DNA of 64,000 nt from Fictibacillus solisalsi (GCF_900103485.1 NZ_FNHW01000001.1:593418-657417), one strand, 5' to 3'. Counted from the stretch's first letter, positions 7,741-16,760 are shown. A program made the numbers and translations. Notes: generated from the sequence alone by a model not told the origin.

Positions 7741-9264
7741 ATGGTAAACCAACAAAGCAACAAGAAGTTTGTCGTCGCTGGCCTTCTGCTGGGAATTTTG
7801 ATGTCAGCCATGGATAACACCATTGTGGCTACGGCGATAGGAACCATTGTTGCGGAATTAGGGGATTTTGAGAAATTTATCTGGGTCACTTCCGCTTACA
7901 TGATTGCTTCTGTGGCAAGCATGCTGATTTTTGGTAAGCTGTCTGATATGTATGGCAGGAAAAAGTTTTATATTACCGGACTGGCCCTTTTTATTCTGGG
8001 ATCTGTTCTTTGTGGAATGGCAGAAACCATGACACAATTGAGTTTGTACCGGGCGATTCAGGGAGTGGGAGGCGGCGCGCTGATGCCGATAGCCTTCACC
8101 ATTATTTTTGATATTTTTCCTGTAGAACAGCGCGGGAAAATGACGGGGCTGTTTGGAGCGGTCTTTGGCATGTCCAGTGTTTTTGGTCCGCTTCTTGGTG
8201 CGTATTTAACAGATTATTTGGACTGGCGCTGGATTTTCTATGTAAATTTGCCGCTGGGCCTTCTATCCCTCTTTTTCATCATCAGGTTCTATTTTGAATC
8301 TCTGGAACACCGTAAGCAAAAAATTGATTATCTTGGTGCGGTTTTGCTCGTTGCCTCGCTTGTCAGTCTGATGTTTGCATTGGAATTTGGCGGAAAGGAG
8401 TATGCCTGGGGTTCGGCACTTATTCTTTCATTGTTGGCGGGGTTTGCCGTTCTTTTCGTTCTGTTTATTCAGGCTGAACGCCGGGCGGCAGATCCTATTG
8501 TTTCCCTGGCCCATTTTAAAAAGAGGCTCTTTCTCTCCAGCCAGGCGATCGCTTTCTTTTATGGTTCAGTGTTTATTTTGGCAACGATGTATATTCCCAT
8601 TTATATTCAGGGAGTTTTTGGCGGTTCAGCGACGAATGCGGGTCTGATCTTGATGCCCATGATGATCGGGGTTGTTGTGGGAAGCCAGACCGGCGGACGA
8701 ACGGTGATCCGCTCTTCCTATCGGAAAGTTATGATGTTCTCGGGTGTTATTTTTCTGATTGGCGTTTATTTGCTCAGTACGATGGATGCGGGCACTTCAA
8801 GAATGCTGGTTACGCTGTATATGGTGCTTGCCGGAATTGGAGTGGGCTTCTCCTTTCCTGTGCTCAGCATGGCTTCGGTTCATAAGTTGAACGCCAGACA
8901 GAGGGGGTCCGCCAATTCCCAGAATGCATTTTTTCGACTCATCGGCATGACGCTGGGCATCACGATTTTCGGAACCATTCAAAACAATTTGTTAAGTGAT
9001 CGGCTGAAGGATGCCCTGCCTCAATTTGGTCAGTTTCAAAAGTCAGTGGACTCAAGGGCGCTATTGCAGCCGGAAGTGCGGAAACAGATCCCGCCGGAGG
9101 TTTTGGACAAGTTGACGGATATTTTGGCAAACTCTATTGCCGACACGTTTGGTTATTCGCTGATTTGTGTTTTCTTTGCGCTGCTGTTTATCGTTTTTAT
9201 GGGGCAGGCCCGCGTCAAGGAATCGGATGAATCAATGAGTAAAGGAAAAGTATCAGAGGGGTAA
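7741..9264 (+). CDS. bmr3: MFS drug exporter, DHA2 (14-helix) family, Bmr3-like
   Basis: A 507-residue proton-coupled exporter. The N-terminus has motif D1 MDNTIVATAIGTI in helix 1, motif A GKLSDMYGRKK in loop 2-3, YRAIQGVGGGALMPIA in helix 4 and motif C GAVFGMSSVFGPLLGAY in helix 5, followed by WRWIFYVNLPLG, all features of the 14-helix DHA2 branch. Sequence around these motifs closely resembles B. subtilis Bmr3 as I remember it. AAGGAG precedes the ATG. It stands alone between terminators. The likely role is efflux of hydrophobic drugs; the substrate spectrum cannot be read from the sequence, and orthology to Bmr3 is an inference. Confidence 0.85.
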   Translation: MVNQQSNKKFVVAGLLLGILMSAMDNTIVATAIGTIVAELGDFEKFIWVTSAYMIASVASMLIFGKLSDMYGRKKFYITGLALFILGSVLCGMAETMTQLSLYRAIQGVGGGALMPIAFTIIFDIFPVEQRGKMTGLFGAVFGMSSVFGPLLGAYLTDYLDWRWIFYVNLPLGLLSLFFIIRFYFESLEHRKQKIDYLGAVLLVASLVSLMFALEFGGKEYAWGSALILSLLAGFAVLFVLFIQAERRAADPIVSLAHFKKRLFLSSQAIAFFYGSVFILATMYIPIYIQGVFGGSATNAGLILMPMMIGVVVGSQTGGRTVIRSSYRKVMMFSGVIFLIGVYLLSTMDAGTSRMLVTLYMVLAGIGVGFSFPVLSMASVHKLNARQRGSANSQNAFFRLIGMTLGITIFGTIQNNLLSDRLKDALPQFGQFQKSVDSRALLQPEVRKQIPPEVLDKLTDILANSIADTFGYSLICVFFALLFIVFMGQARVKESDESMSKGKVSEG

Positions 9265-9280
9265 CCTCTGATACTTTTTT
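9248..9280 (+). terminator. Intrinsic terminator
   Basis: AAGTATCAGAGG pairs with CCTCTGATACTT, then a T run; the stop codon of the MFS gene lies in the loop. Confidence 0.85.
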
Positions 9281-9351
9281 TACTGTTAAAAAGCGGTGAA
9301 CCATGCTAACCTTTTACAATATAAATAGTTTACAGAAAGAAGGAAGAAAGA

Positions 9352-10584
9352 ATGGCAATGGCTTCCGTAAAAAAAGAAGCTCCCACAACGGAAACGATTT
9401 ACAAGGTTTTATTTGCGATTAGTTTTGTCCATTTACTGAATGATGCGATGCAATCAGTGATCCCAGCCATTTTTCCGATACTGGAAAAGTCGATGAATCT
9501 GTCGTTTGCACAGCTCGGATGGATCGCGTTTACCCTAAATATGACCTCATCCATTATGCAGCCCGTTGTCGGGTGGTACACCGATAAAAAAACATCACCT
9601 TTTTTGCTTCCGCTTGGCATGGCTTGCAGTCTGGCTGGTATGGTGGGCATCGCTATTTCCAGCCATTTTTCATACATTCTGCTCTCCGTTGTTTTTATCG
9701 GACTTGGTTCTGCAGTATTTCACCCGGAGGGCTCACGAGTGGCCTACATGGCAGCAGGACAACGGAGGGGGCTTGCCCAATCCATTTATCAGGTTGGAGG
9801 GAATACCGGCCAATCGCTGGCACCGGTTATGACCGCTCTGGTTTTTGTACCTTTTGGCCAATTTGGTGCCATCTGGTTTACGCTCGTCGCTGCCTTGGCG
9901 ATCGCAGTGCTCATTTTTGTATCAGGCTGGTACCGTTCAAGGCTGGGTGATTTTCCTCGTATTGTCAACAAAAAGAGGAAAAAGGAGGCGAACTCCAAAC
10001 GAAAGAATCACATTACGTTTGCTGTGTGCCTACTTGTTTTTCTTGTCTTCGCACGTTCGTGGTATGTATCGGGTATTTCGAATTTCTACCAGTTTTATTT
10101 GATTAAAAACTATCATCTTTCCATTTCGCATGCGCAGTATTACATCTTCGTCTTTTTGGCTGCAGGTGTGGCGGGTACGTTTTTTGGAGGTCCCCTTGCC
10201 GATCGTTTCGGAAAACGGAACATGATTTTCTGGTCCATGCTAGGTTCTGCACCTCTTGCCATGCTGCTTCCGCATGTTAGTCTGGTTTGGGTTTATCCGA
10301 TTTTTTTGCTGCTTGGGTTTATCATCATGACCAGTTTTTCAGTGACCGTCGTTTACGCCCAGGAGCTTCTCCCTGGTCGTATCGGAATGGTTTCGGGTCT
10401 CATTGTAGGGCTTGCTTTTGGGATGGGAGCGCTGGGCTCTGTGATTTTGGGGAATTTAGCGGACTTGTACAGCGTACGTTTTATTATGCTGCTGGTCAGT
10501 TTCTTGCCATTTGCAGGAGTATTGACGTTTCTCTTGCCAAGCGATCAAACGGTGAAGGCATGGGAGATGGAACAAACCAGGTAA
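9352..10584 (+). CDS. MFS transporter, fosmidomycin-resistance (Fsr) type
   Basis: A 410-residue 12-helix transporter. Helix 1 reads FAISFVHLLNDAMQSVIPAI, a hallmark of the Fsr group (FVHLLND), followed by PVVGWYTDKKTSP, GLGSAVFHPEGSRVAYMAAG and QSIYQVGGNTGQSLAPVM in helices 4-5. A basic loop (VNKKRKKEANSKRK) separates the two halves, and FFGGPLADRFGKRN is motif A of the second half. A GAAGGAAG site precedes the ATG. Probably an exporter; closest known type in B. subtilis is YfnC-like. Terminated by a long perfect hairpin shared with the convergent neighbour. Confidence 0.85.
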   Translation: MAMASVKKEAPTTETIYKVLFAISFVHLLNDAMQSVIPAIFPILEKSMNLSFAQLGWIAFTLNMTSSIMQPVVGWYTDKKTSPFLLPLGMACSLAGMVGIAISSHFSYILLSVVFIGLGSAVFHPEGSRVAYMAAGQRRGLAQSIYQVGGNTGQSLAPVMTALVFVPFGQFGAIWFTLVAALAIAVLIFVSGWYRSRLGDFPRIVNKKRKKEANSKRKNHITFAVCLLVFLVFARSWYVSGISNFYQFYLIKNYHLSISHAQYYIFVFLAAGVAGTFFGGPLADRFGKRNMIFWSMLGSAPLAMLLPHVSLVWVYPIFLLLGFIIMTSFSVTVVYAQELLPGRIGMVSGLIVGLAFGMGALGSVILGNLADLYSVRFIMLLVSFLPFAGVLTFLLPSDQTVKAWEMEQTR

Positions 10585-10585
10585 C

Positions 10586-10628
10586 ACGTGAAGAGCCGGC
10601 GCCATATAGCGCCGGCTCTTCACGTTTA
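10586..10628. terminator. Bidirectional terminator, 17-bp perfect stem
   Basis: A perfect 17-bp inverted repeat (10586-10602 with 10609-10625, core AAGAGCCGGCGC) around the loop CATATA, lying between the convergent Fsr-type MFS gene and the minus-strand small gene. Few T residues follow on either side, but the stem is very GC-rich. Confidence 0.7.
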
Positions 10629-10853
10629 TCGGTTTCCTTCTGGAGGATTAAGCTTCTTTTCGGAAGAAGAGGTACTTTTCGTTTCTTCCTTGTTCCGTTC
10701 TTCCGCATTTTCATCCTTTATGTCTTCAAGAGGGAGATCATCGGTTGGCATGACGAGCTGATCACGTTCCAGCTGTTTTTCCTGGTTCTTTTCAAAGGCA
10801 TTATTTCTGTCATTCCGGTTCAGCAGTTCTTTTTGCTTTTTATCATTATCCAT
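10626..10853 (-). CDS. Small charged hydrophilic protein
   Basis: 75 residues, almost entirely polar (MDNDKKQKELLNRNDRNN...EKKLNPPEGNR), acidic in the middle, without predicted helices in membranes; probably disordered. The start at 10853 is chosen because AAAGGAGAG lies 8 bases upstream; a longer in-frame extension has no ribosome binding site. It converges on the Fsr-type MFS gene. Similar low-complexity small proteins are common in Bacillales, sometimes spore-linked, but I cannot assign a family. Confidence 0.55.
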   Translation of the reverse strand: MDNDKKQKELLNRNDRNNAFEKNQEKQLERDQLVMPTDDLPLEDIKDENAEERNKEETKSTSSSEKKLNPPEGNR

Positions 10854-10931
10854 ATGAAATCTCTCCTTTTTTTGTATGTACTGTAGTAATAGCCTTTCCG
10901 TAATTTTTAAAACCTTTTTTATTTTTAGCAA

Positions 10932-11010
10932 TTGACAAAAACACAATGTCCATTAAAATATAGGTAAACGTTTACATCGATTGTTCTTTGGAAATTACGT
11001 AAACGTTTAC
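10932..11010 (+). promoter_or_regulatory. Promoter with two LacI-family operators (or cre sites)
   Basis: TTGACA (10932-10937) and TAAAAT (10954-10959) form a promoter with a 16-base spacer. Two copies of the perfect palindrome GTAAACGTTTAC lie just downstream at 10964-10975 and 10999-11010, 35 bp centre to centre. The form fits LacI-family binding sites. The first copy also matches the CcpA cre pattern at 13 of 14 positions, so catabolite repression is possible. No LacI gene lies in this window. Confidence 0.75.
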
Positions 11011-11057
11011 CCTTTTGAAAGAACAGGATTTCTACATAAATTAAAGGAGTGTAACCA

Positions 11058-11777
11058 ATGAAGGTAACCATTTGGAACGAGAACCGCCATGAAAAAAAGA
11101 ATCCGGCAGTACGCGAGGTGTACCCGGATGGAATTCATGGAGCCATTCAGCAATTTTTAGAAAATGAAGGAATTCAGGCAGGAACCGCTACACTGGATGA
11201 AGAAGGGCATGGCTTGAGTGAGGAAGTACTGGACAATACCGATGTTCTTATCTGGTGGGGCCATATCGCCCATAATGAAGTATCGGATGAAGTGGTGGAG
11301 CGGGTCCACCAAAGAGTGCTTAATGGTATGGGACTCGTTGTCCTTCATTCCGGGCACTTCTCTAAGATTTTCAAAAAATTAATGGGTACCTCTTGTGACC
11401 TCAAATGGCGTGAAGCAGATGAAAAGGAACGCCTTTGGGTCGTTGATCCTTCTCATCCGATTGCTGCCAATATCGGACAATATATCGAACTGCCAAAAGA
11501 AGAGATGTACGGGGAACATTTTGACATTCCAGCTCCAGATGAACTCGTATTTGTAAGCTGGTTTGAAGGCGGGGAAGTGTTCCGCAGCGGGTGCACATAC
11601 AAGCGTGGCCAAGGTAAAATCTTTTATTTCCGACCAGGGCATGAAACCTATCCGACCTATCACAATAAAGAAATTCAGCAGGTTATTGTCAATGCCGTTC
11701 AGTGGGCAATGCCTACAGCTAGTGAAAAACCAGTTTACGGAAATGCCAAACCGCTTGAAGCTATTGGCGTAAAATAA
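11058..11777 (+). CDS. ThuA-like protein (trehalose-utilisation family)
   Basis: A 239-residue class I glutamine-amidotransferase-fold protein. The sequence [12 protein letters not shown]...[39 protein letters not shown] and [15 protein letters not shown] is typical of ThuA, first described in rhizobial trehalose catabolism. AAAGGAG precedes the ATG. It is first in a four-gene operon with two oxidoreductases and an isomerase, whose members overlap. Known family context: 3-keto-sugar metabolism of disaccharides or cyclitols. Inferred role: handling of an oxidised sugar intermediate. Exact reaction of ThuA is not established. Confidence 0.85.
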   Translation: MKVTIWNENRHEKKNPAVREVYPDGIHGAIQQFLENEGIQAGTATLDEEGHGLSEEVLDNTDVLIWWGHIAHNEVSDEVVERVHQRVLNGMGLVVLHSGHFSKIFKKLMGTSCDLKWREADEKERLWVVDPSHPIAANIGQYIELPKEEMYGEHFDIPAPDELVFVSWFEGGEVFRSGCTYKRGQGKIFYFRPGHETYPTYHNKEIQQVIVNAVQWAMPTASEKPVYGNAKPLEAIGVK

Positions 11778-11800
11778 TTACACAAGGAGTGAACGAAGTA

Positions 11801-12838
11801 ATGATTAAAGTAGGAGTTATTGGATGTGGCAGTATTGCCCAGCATCGACACTTGCCAGAGTACCAGCAAAACCAAGAGACAGAAATCGCCGCTGTATGCG
11901 ATATCAATCAGGTCCGCGCCGATCAAATCGCCAAGGAATATGGAGCAACAGCCTATTATTCCTATGAGGAGCTCTTAAATGACCCGGAAATTGAAGCGGT
12001 CAGCGTATGCACTCCCAATTACCTGCATGCACCGATTGCCATTGCCGCCCTGAACAGTGGCAAGCATGTATTATGTGAAAAGCCGATGGCCACCTCTCTT
12101 GAAGAAGCAGAGCAAATGATTCTGGCCAGCGAAAAGAACGGCAAAAAATTAATGATCGCCCACAATCAGCGTTTTGTACGCTCACATGAAAAGGCGCGTG
12201 AGATCATACAAAAAGGTGAGCTAGGGAAGATATACAGCTTCAGAACCGCGTTCGGCCATCCAGGACCAGAAACATGGAGTGCCGATGGAACCAACAGCTG
12301 GTTCTTTAAAAAAGAACAAGCCTTTATTGGAGCTATGGGAGACCTTGGCGTTCATAAAACGGATTTGCTCCGATTTCTTTTAGGAGAAGAAATCGAAGAA
12401 GTTGCTGCTTTTGTGGAAACGTCTTCAAAAGAAAATGCTACGGTGGATGATACGGCCGTTTGTGTTTTAAAAACAGAAAGCGGAGTCATTGGCACACTTG
12501 CCGCAAGCTGGTCCTATGTTGCCAAAGAAGATAATTCTACGATCATTTACGGCGAAAAAGGGATTCTCCGCATGGAAGAAAGTCCTGAATATTCATTGGT
12601 TGCACAGTACAAGGATGGTTCTGTGGTTAATTACTCACTGGGCCAAATTCAGACCAACGACTCCGGAGGCCAAAATGATTCCAGGGTCATCGCCAAATTT
12701 GCAGAATGCATTTTAAATGATGAGATGCCAGCTGTTTCCGGGGAAGAGGGTAAACGCTCACTTGCGGTAATTATTGCTGCATTAAAAGCCAGCGAAACGA
12801 AGAAGAATGTTAGCCTTGCCAACGGAGTACTTGCATGA
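11801..12838 (+). CDS. GFO/IDH/MocA-family NAD(P)-dependent sugar dehydrogenase (1)
   Basis: 345 residues. The N-terminal Rossmann fold starts with VGVIGCGSIAQHRHLPEY; the family motif VLCEKPMATSLEEAEQM supplies the catalytic EKP lysine, and GDLGVHKTDLLRFLLG holds the active-site histidine of the C-terminal domain. The ATG at 11801 has AAGGAG 11 bases upstream; a GTG at 11789 would sit on the ribosome binding site. The gene overlaps the next dehydrogenase by ATGA. In this operon it probably oxidises a sugar or polyol hydroxyl, with the second paralogue acting on the same or the next intermediate. Confidence 0.9.
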   Translation: MIKVGVIGCGSIAQHRHLPEYQQNQETEIAAVCDINQVRADQIAKEYGATAYYSYEELLNDPEIEAVSVCTPNYLHAPIAIAALNSGKHVLCEKPMATSLEEAEQMILASEKNGKKLMIAHNQRFVRSHEKAREIIQKGELGKIYSFRTAFGHPGPETWSADGTNSWFFKKEQAFIGAMGDLGVHKTDLLRFLLGEEIEEVAAFVETSSKENATVDDTAVCVLKTESGVIGTLAASWSYVAKEDNSTIIYGEKGILRMEESPEYSLVAQYKDGSVVNYSLGQIQTNDSGGQNDSRVIAKFAECILNDEMPAVSGEEGKRSLAVIIAALKASETKKNVSLANGVLA

Positions 12839-13899
12839 ATATGTTGAAAATCGGTTTTATCGGAGTCGGTGGGATTGCAGAATCGCGGCATATCCCAGCC
12901 GTACGCAAATTGGCCGAGAAAGCAGTCATCACAGGTGTGAGTGATGTTAATCATCATCGTGCCCAACAGATTGCAGAAACGTATAATATCCCGGGAGTTT
13001 ATGAAAATTATCACGACCTTCTGGAAAACGTGGATGCTGTATTTATTTCAACGCCGAATAAATTTCACGCAGAAATCTCGGTGGCGGCACTTCAGGCAGG
13101 TGTGCATGTTTTTTGTGAAAAGCCGATGGCGCTCTCCACCAAGGAATGTGATGAGATGATAAAAGCTGCCGAGGAGTCCGGTAAAGTACTGTCTATTGGC
13201 TATCATTACCGCTTCATGAAAAATGCACAGGCAGCGAAGAAAGTTATGCTGGAAGGCGAAATTGGCGAGCCGCTCGTCATTAGGGCACAGGGCTTGAGGC
13301 GTCGAAAGGTTCCCGGCTGGGGTGTTTTTACAAACAAAGAATTGCAGGGTGGCGGCAGCTTAATTGATTATGGGTGTCATCTCCTGGATTTAGCACTCTG
13401 GCTGATGGGTGATTCAGTGCCGGTGGAAGTAATGGGCTCCCAGTACAATCTGCTTAGCCGTACACCTAAACAAGTGAACTTGTGGGGAGATTTCGATCAT
13501 AGCACCTTTGAGGTGGATGATCATGTAACAGGCTATGTCCGATTTGAAAATGGGGCTTCTCTGTTATTGGAAACCTCTTGGTCTGCCAACATCAAAGAAG
13601 ACCTGGAGAATGTGAGCATTTCCGGAGAAAAAGGCGGTCTTGATGTCTTTCCTTTTCACTTGAATCAAGCCAAACATGGCCTATTGCTGAATTCGGAAGC
13701 CGCTTTTATCCCGGGAGATGATAATCCGGGAAATCCGCAGGCTGAGAACTTCGTGGACTGCTGTCTCGGACTGGCGGAGCAGGTCGTAAAGCCTGAAGAA
13801 GCAAGAAGAGTGTCAATGCTGATTGAAGCCATTTATGAAAGCAGTTTAACTGGAAGCAGTGTGAAATTAAATGAGCGAAAGGAAGTGGAGAGTCAATGA
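12835..13899 (+). CDS. GFO/IDH/MocA-family NAD(P)-dependent sugar dehydrogenase (2)
   Basis: 354 residues, paralogous to the preceding gene. Rossmann motif IGFIGVGGIAESRHIPAV, VFCEKPMALSTKECDEM with the EKP lysine, and GGGSLIDYGCHLLDLALWLM with the catalytic histidine. The segment AQGLRRRKVPGWGVFTNKE is a feature of family members acting on larger glycosides. The start overlaps the upstream stop (ATGA), though an in-frame ATG six bases later is also possible. It is coupled to the isomerase gene by another ATGA overlap. Confidence 0.9.
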   Translation: MNMLKIGFIGVGGIAESRHIPAVRKLAEKAVITGVSDVNHHRAQQIAETYNIPGVYENYHDLLENVDAVFISTPNKFHAEISVAALQAGVHVFCEKPMALSTKECDEMIKAAEESGKVLSIGYHYRFMKNAQAAKKVMLEGEIGEPLVIRAQGLRRRKVPGWGVFTNKELQGGGSLIDYGCHLLDLALWLMGDSVPVEVMGSQYNLLSRTPKQVNLWGDFDHSTFEVDDHVTGYVRFENGASLLLETSWSANIKEDLENVSISGEKGGLDVFPFHLNQAKHGLLLNSEAAFIPGDDNPGNPQAENFVDCCLGLAEQVVKPEEARRVSMLIEAIYESSLTGSSVKLNERKEVESQ

Positions 13900-14864
13900 A
13901 GTTAGGAGTATTTACGGTATTGTTTTCTGAAATGTCCTTTGAACAGATGCTCGATCATGTGAAAAAAGAGGGAGTAAAAGCAGTGGAAATTGGAACGGGG
14001 AATTACCCGGGAAACGCTCACTGCAAGGTGGACGAACTTTTGGACAGTGAAGAAAAAAGAAAAGATTTCCTTCACCAGGTAGAATCAAGGGGTTTGATGA
14101 TCAGCGCCTTAAGCTGCCATGGAAATCCTCTATCCCCAGATGAGGAATTTGCCCGTGTTTCCCACGAGACATTTGTTAAAACAGTAGATTTGGCCAGTCT
14201 TCTCGGAATTCCGGTTGTGAACTGCTTTTCGGGTGTGCCTGGGGACCATGAAGGGGCTAAGTACCCTAACTGGCCGGTCACCCCTTGGCCAAACGAATAT
14301 GGTGATGTCCTGAAATGGCAGTGGGAAGAAAAATTAATTCCTTATTGGCGGGAATGGGGACTATATGCTAAAGACAAGAACGTGAAAATTGGCCTGGAAT
14401 TGCATGGCGGTTTCCTGGTACATACACCGTATACGCTTTTGAAATTGCGTGAAGAAACATGTGATGCCATCGGTGCCAATCTTGATCCAAGCCATTTATG
14501 GTGGCAAGGAATTGATCCTGTTGCAGCAATTAAAATTCTCGGCAAAGCGGATGCGATCCACCACTTCCATGCCAAGGATACGTATATTGACCAAGATAAT
14601 GTGAACATGTATGGATTGACAGATATGCAGCCATATGGTGAAGTCAGGTCACGAGCCTGGAGTTTCCGTTCTGTAGGCTGCGGGCATAGTGTCCAGGAAT
14701 GGTCCGACATGATCAGCGCGTTACGAACCTATGGCTACGATTATGTGGTTAGCATTGAGCATGAGGATCCGCTCATGAGCATCAATGAAGGGTTTGCCCG
14801 TGCAGTGAAGAATCTGAATGACGTAATAATTGAAGAGACGCCTGCAGAAATGTGGTGGGTATAA
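13896..14864 (+). CDS. Xylose-isomerase-like sugar isomerase/epimerase (AP endonuclease 2 fold)
   Basis: 322 residues of a TIM barrel: KLGVFTVLFSEMSFEQMLDH, GVKAVEIGTGNYPG, then metal-ligand candidates Glu in IGLELHGGFLVHTP, Asp/His in GANLDPSHLWWQGID, His in AIHHFHAKDTYID and Glu in YVVSIEHEDP. Such enzymes act as epimerases, isomerases or metal-dependent beta-eliminases on keto-sugars. It is the last gene of the thuA operon and ends at a terminator. The combination with two dehydrogenases suggests oxidation, then cleavage or epimerisation, of a glycoside. The substrate is unknown. Confidence 0.85.
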   Translation: MKLGVFTVLFSEMSFEQMLDHVKKEGVKAVEIGTGNYPGNAHCKVDELLDSEEKRKDFLHQVESRGLMISALSCHGNPLSPDEEFARVSHETFVKTVDLASLLGIPVVNCFSGVPGDHEGAKYPNWPVTPWPNEYGDVLKWQWEEKLIPYWREWGLYAKDKNVKIGLELHGGFLVHTPYTLLKLREETCDAIGANLDPSHLWWQGIDPVAAIKILGKADAIHHFHAKDTYIDQDNVNMYGLTDMQPYGEVRSRAWSFRSVGCGHSVQEWSDMISALRTYGYDYVVSIEHEDPLMSINEGFARAVKNLNDVIIEETPAEMWWV

Positions 14865-14865
14865 A

Positions 14866-14903
14866 ATAAAAGAAACGAGCCTTTTGAGGCTCGTTTCTTT
14901 TAT
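14866..14903. terminator. Bidirectional intrinsic terminator
   Basis: AAGAAACGAGCC pairs with GGCTCGTTTCTT around TTTTGA... with A and T runs on both sides; shared by the thuA operon and the convergent YtxH gene. Confidence 0.85.
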
Positions 14904-15310
14904 TCGCCAAGAGTGGTTTTGGATGCTTCCGGAGAAGGGGGAAGCCCAGGCTCTGATTTAACAGTAGGCGTAGTATCATTTTTCTTGTTTTTCATGGAGC
15001 TTACTTTTTCTTTCGCCTGTGATGTTACCTGGGTTGCTTTATCCTTTACCGACTCCATCATATTTGATGCTTTCTCTTTACCGGCCATTGTTCCGAGCTG
15101 CGTTTGAAGTTTGGCTTCATCTTTCATTCGCATGGTCTTTTCTTTTAGATTCGAAGTTTGGCTGGATATGCCAGCACGCATTTCTTTGCCGGATTTTGGT
15201 GTTAATAAAAGAGCAGTTGCGGCTCCTACTAAGCCCCCAACAAGAACACCTGTGGTAAATCCGGATTTTTCTTTGCTGTTATTAGTTGTAGTTGTGTATT
15301 CATTGTTCAT
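14900..15310 (-). CDS. YtxH-domain protein
   Basis: 136 residues. A short polar N-terminus is followed by the glycine-rich membrane anchor GFTTGVLVGGLVGAATALLL and the motif TPKSGKEMR, which together define the YtxH family (general-stress proteins sometimes mislabelled gas-vesicle proteins). The rest is a long lysine/glutamate helix (KEKTMRMKDEAK...) and a disordered tail. The ATG at 15310 has AAGGAGGAG 9 bases upstream; a start seven codons earlier would place that site inside the gene. Probably an envelope-associated stress protein. Confidence 0.8.
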   Translation of the reverse strand: MNNEYTTTTNNSKEKSGFTTGVLVGGLVGAATALLLTPKSGKEMRAGISSQTSNLKEKTMRMKDEAKLQTQLGTMAGKEKASNMMESVKDKATQVTSQAKEKVSSMKNKKNDTTPTVKSEPGLPPSPEASKTTLGE

Positions 15311-15386
15311 TGTCGAACTCCTCCTTTTCATAGTTTTTCTATACCCGGCATGAAATGATGATAAACCTTAAAGCATAACAAGAAAA

Positions 15387-15425
15387 AGGACCATAATACC
15401 TCTCGCATAATGCGGGCATATGGTC
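15387..15425 (-). terminator. Terminator-like hairpin after ydjO
   Basis: AGGACCATA and TATGGTCCT form the outer stem, with a second inner stem (TCGCAT/ATGCGG region). The A run to the left gives a U tract on the minus strand. Confidence 0.6.
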
Positions 15426-15434
15426 CTCATCTCT

Positions 15435-15620
15435 TTATTTCAGCTCTGGGAGCATGCGGATTTCCTGAGTCATTTTTGACTTGCAAATCGGGCAATCAGG
15501 TGTTTCTTGCAGCGAGTAATCAGCTCTCATCCAGCATGTGCACTCTTCATTTTCACATGCCCAAACTTTAGTTTCTACATCAGGAACTGGTTCGATTGGG
15601 TTTTTGGAAAAAAAGGCCAT
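15435..15620 (-). CDS. ydjO: Cold-inducible YdjO-family zinc-ribbon-like protein
   Basis: 61 residues with two cysteine pairs, WACENEECTCWMR and TPDCPICKSKM, the spacing seen in the YdjO family (B. subtilis YdjO is about 69 residues and cold-induced). The C-terminus EIRMLPEL also matches the family pattern. GGGGGAT precedes the ATG. It lies alone with its own hairpin. Presumably binds zinc; molecular role unknown. Confidence 0.8.
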   Translation of the reverse strand: MAFFSKNPIEPVPDVETKVWACENEECTCWMRADYSLQETPDCPICKSKMTQEIRMLPELK

Positions 15621-15689
15621 GGGTATCCCCCTTAAGTGTAATACTTACATTATACTCCTTTTTGGCGACTTTTATGAGTAAAATAACTT

Positions 15690-16658
15690 TCAAACTTTCA
15701 AAGCCGGTGTTATCCTTTCATAGATTTGAGCCATTTCGTCCGTTTTTGCACGCAAATAATCCACTAATTCAGAAGGGCTGACCACGTATGCATCAGCTCC
15801 GAACGCCCATATCCACTCGGCATAAAGGGGGAGAGCCTCCCGCGGAATAATGGCTTCAATTTGTCCTGAACGTTTGGAGGATAATTTGGTGTCTTTTCGT
15901 AAAACAGGGTGATTCAACGCTTTGTTTGCCCCGTTACTATTAAGATTCACATGCAGGTTGAGCTTCTCGAGCGGAGAAACAAGCTCATTCCATTGGCTGA
16001 CGGGGAGAGCCGTATTACCGGTTAAAGGGTGACATTCATTTTCGATTGCAGCAGTCTTTATGTTTTTGAGATTCAACAGATGAACCGTTTTGTCAGTGGG
16101 GTTATAACAGGGAGAATACCAGTTGTACCCGTTCTCAATAATCCCAATCGGTTGAAGGATGCTAATTCTGAGATCTCCTGACAATTCGTACTCAACAGTG
16201 ATTACACGCTGTTCTATGGCCGCCTGGAAGAACAGCGGCAGATGAACAGGAACCTGGTCAGAGAGTAGCATTTTGCCCTGCCACTTTTTCTCAATGTTGC
16301 TCAATTGTTTTATGCCGTCATCTGACAAAAAATTCATCAGTTTTTCTTTAACCGATTGAGCCTCCTTGCTGTATGGGAAAGAATCACTCACTCCCAGGCT
16401 TTGCAGCGCAAATAAAAAAGAGAGGGCTTCTGATTCGGAGAATCCGATTGGAGGAAGTATTTTCTCTCGCATCAGGGTGTAGCCGCCATGCGGACCGTAT
16501 TCGGATAAGATGGGGAGGCCCCGATCGATTAAATGCAGCAGGTCACGCTGGATGGTTCTTGGGGACACCTTAAATTCATCAGCCAGTTCCTTCAATGTAA
16601 ACTGTTTTTTTTGGTTAATAAATAATAATAGCTGTTCCAGCCTTTTTGCTTTCGCCAT
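15690..16658 (-). CDS. HTH/WYL-domain transcriptional regulator (YafY family)
   Basis: 322 residues. The N-terminal HTH_11 winged helix is clear: RLEQLLLFINQKKQFTLKEL, ADEFKVSPRTIQRDLLHLID and PHGGYTLM. The middle domain includes ITVEYELSGDLRISILQPIGI and YNWYSPCYN, where the WYL triad appears as a variant, and the C-terminal part has the usual IPREALPLYAEWIWAFGADA segment. YafY-type proteins bind nucleic-acid or nucleotide ligands through WYL and regulate their neighbourhood. The target here is unclear: neighbours are YdjO and sspL. Confidence 0.8.
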   Translation of the reverse strand: MAKAKRLEQLLLFINQKKQFTLKELADEFKVSPRTIQRDLLHLIDRGLPILSEYGPHGGYTLMREKILPPIGFSESEALSFLFALQSLGVSDSFPYSKEAQSVKEKLMNFLSDDGIKQLSNIEKKWQGKMLLSDQVPVHLPLFFQAAIEQRVITVEYELSGDLRISILQPIGIIENGYNWYSPCYNPTDKTVHLLNLKNIKTAAIENECHPLTGNTALPVSQWNELVSPLEKLNLHVNLNSNGANKALNHPVLRKDTKLSSKRSGQIEAIIPREALPLYAEWIWAFGADAYVVSPSELVDYLRAKTDEMAQIYERITPALKV

Positions 16659-16760
16659 TGCTTCGTCCTTTTATTCTGAAAGTAGTTGTTCTAGTATTTA
16701 TATCGTTCAGGACTTCAAATGTTTTACATTGCTTTTCATATTATTTTCCAGCACGGTGGA

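Noticed and set aside
10287-10886. 199-residue plus-strand ORF over the end of the Fsr gene
   Set aside because: It is out of frame with the MFS gene, runs through the 17-bp terminator and antisense to the small charged gene; composition is shadow-like.
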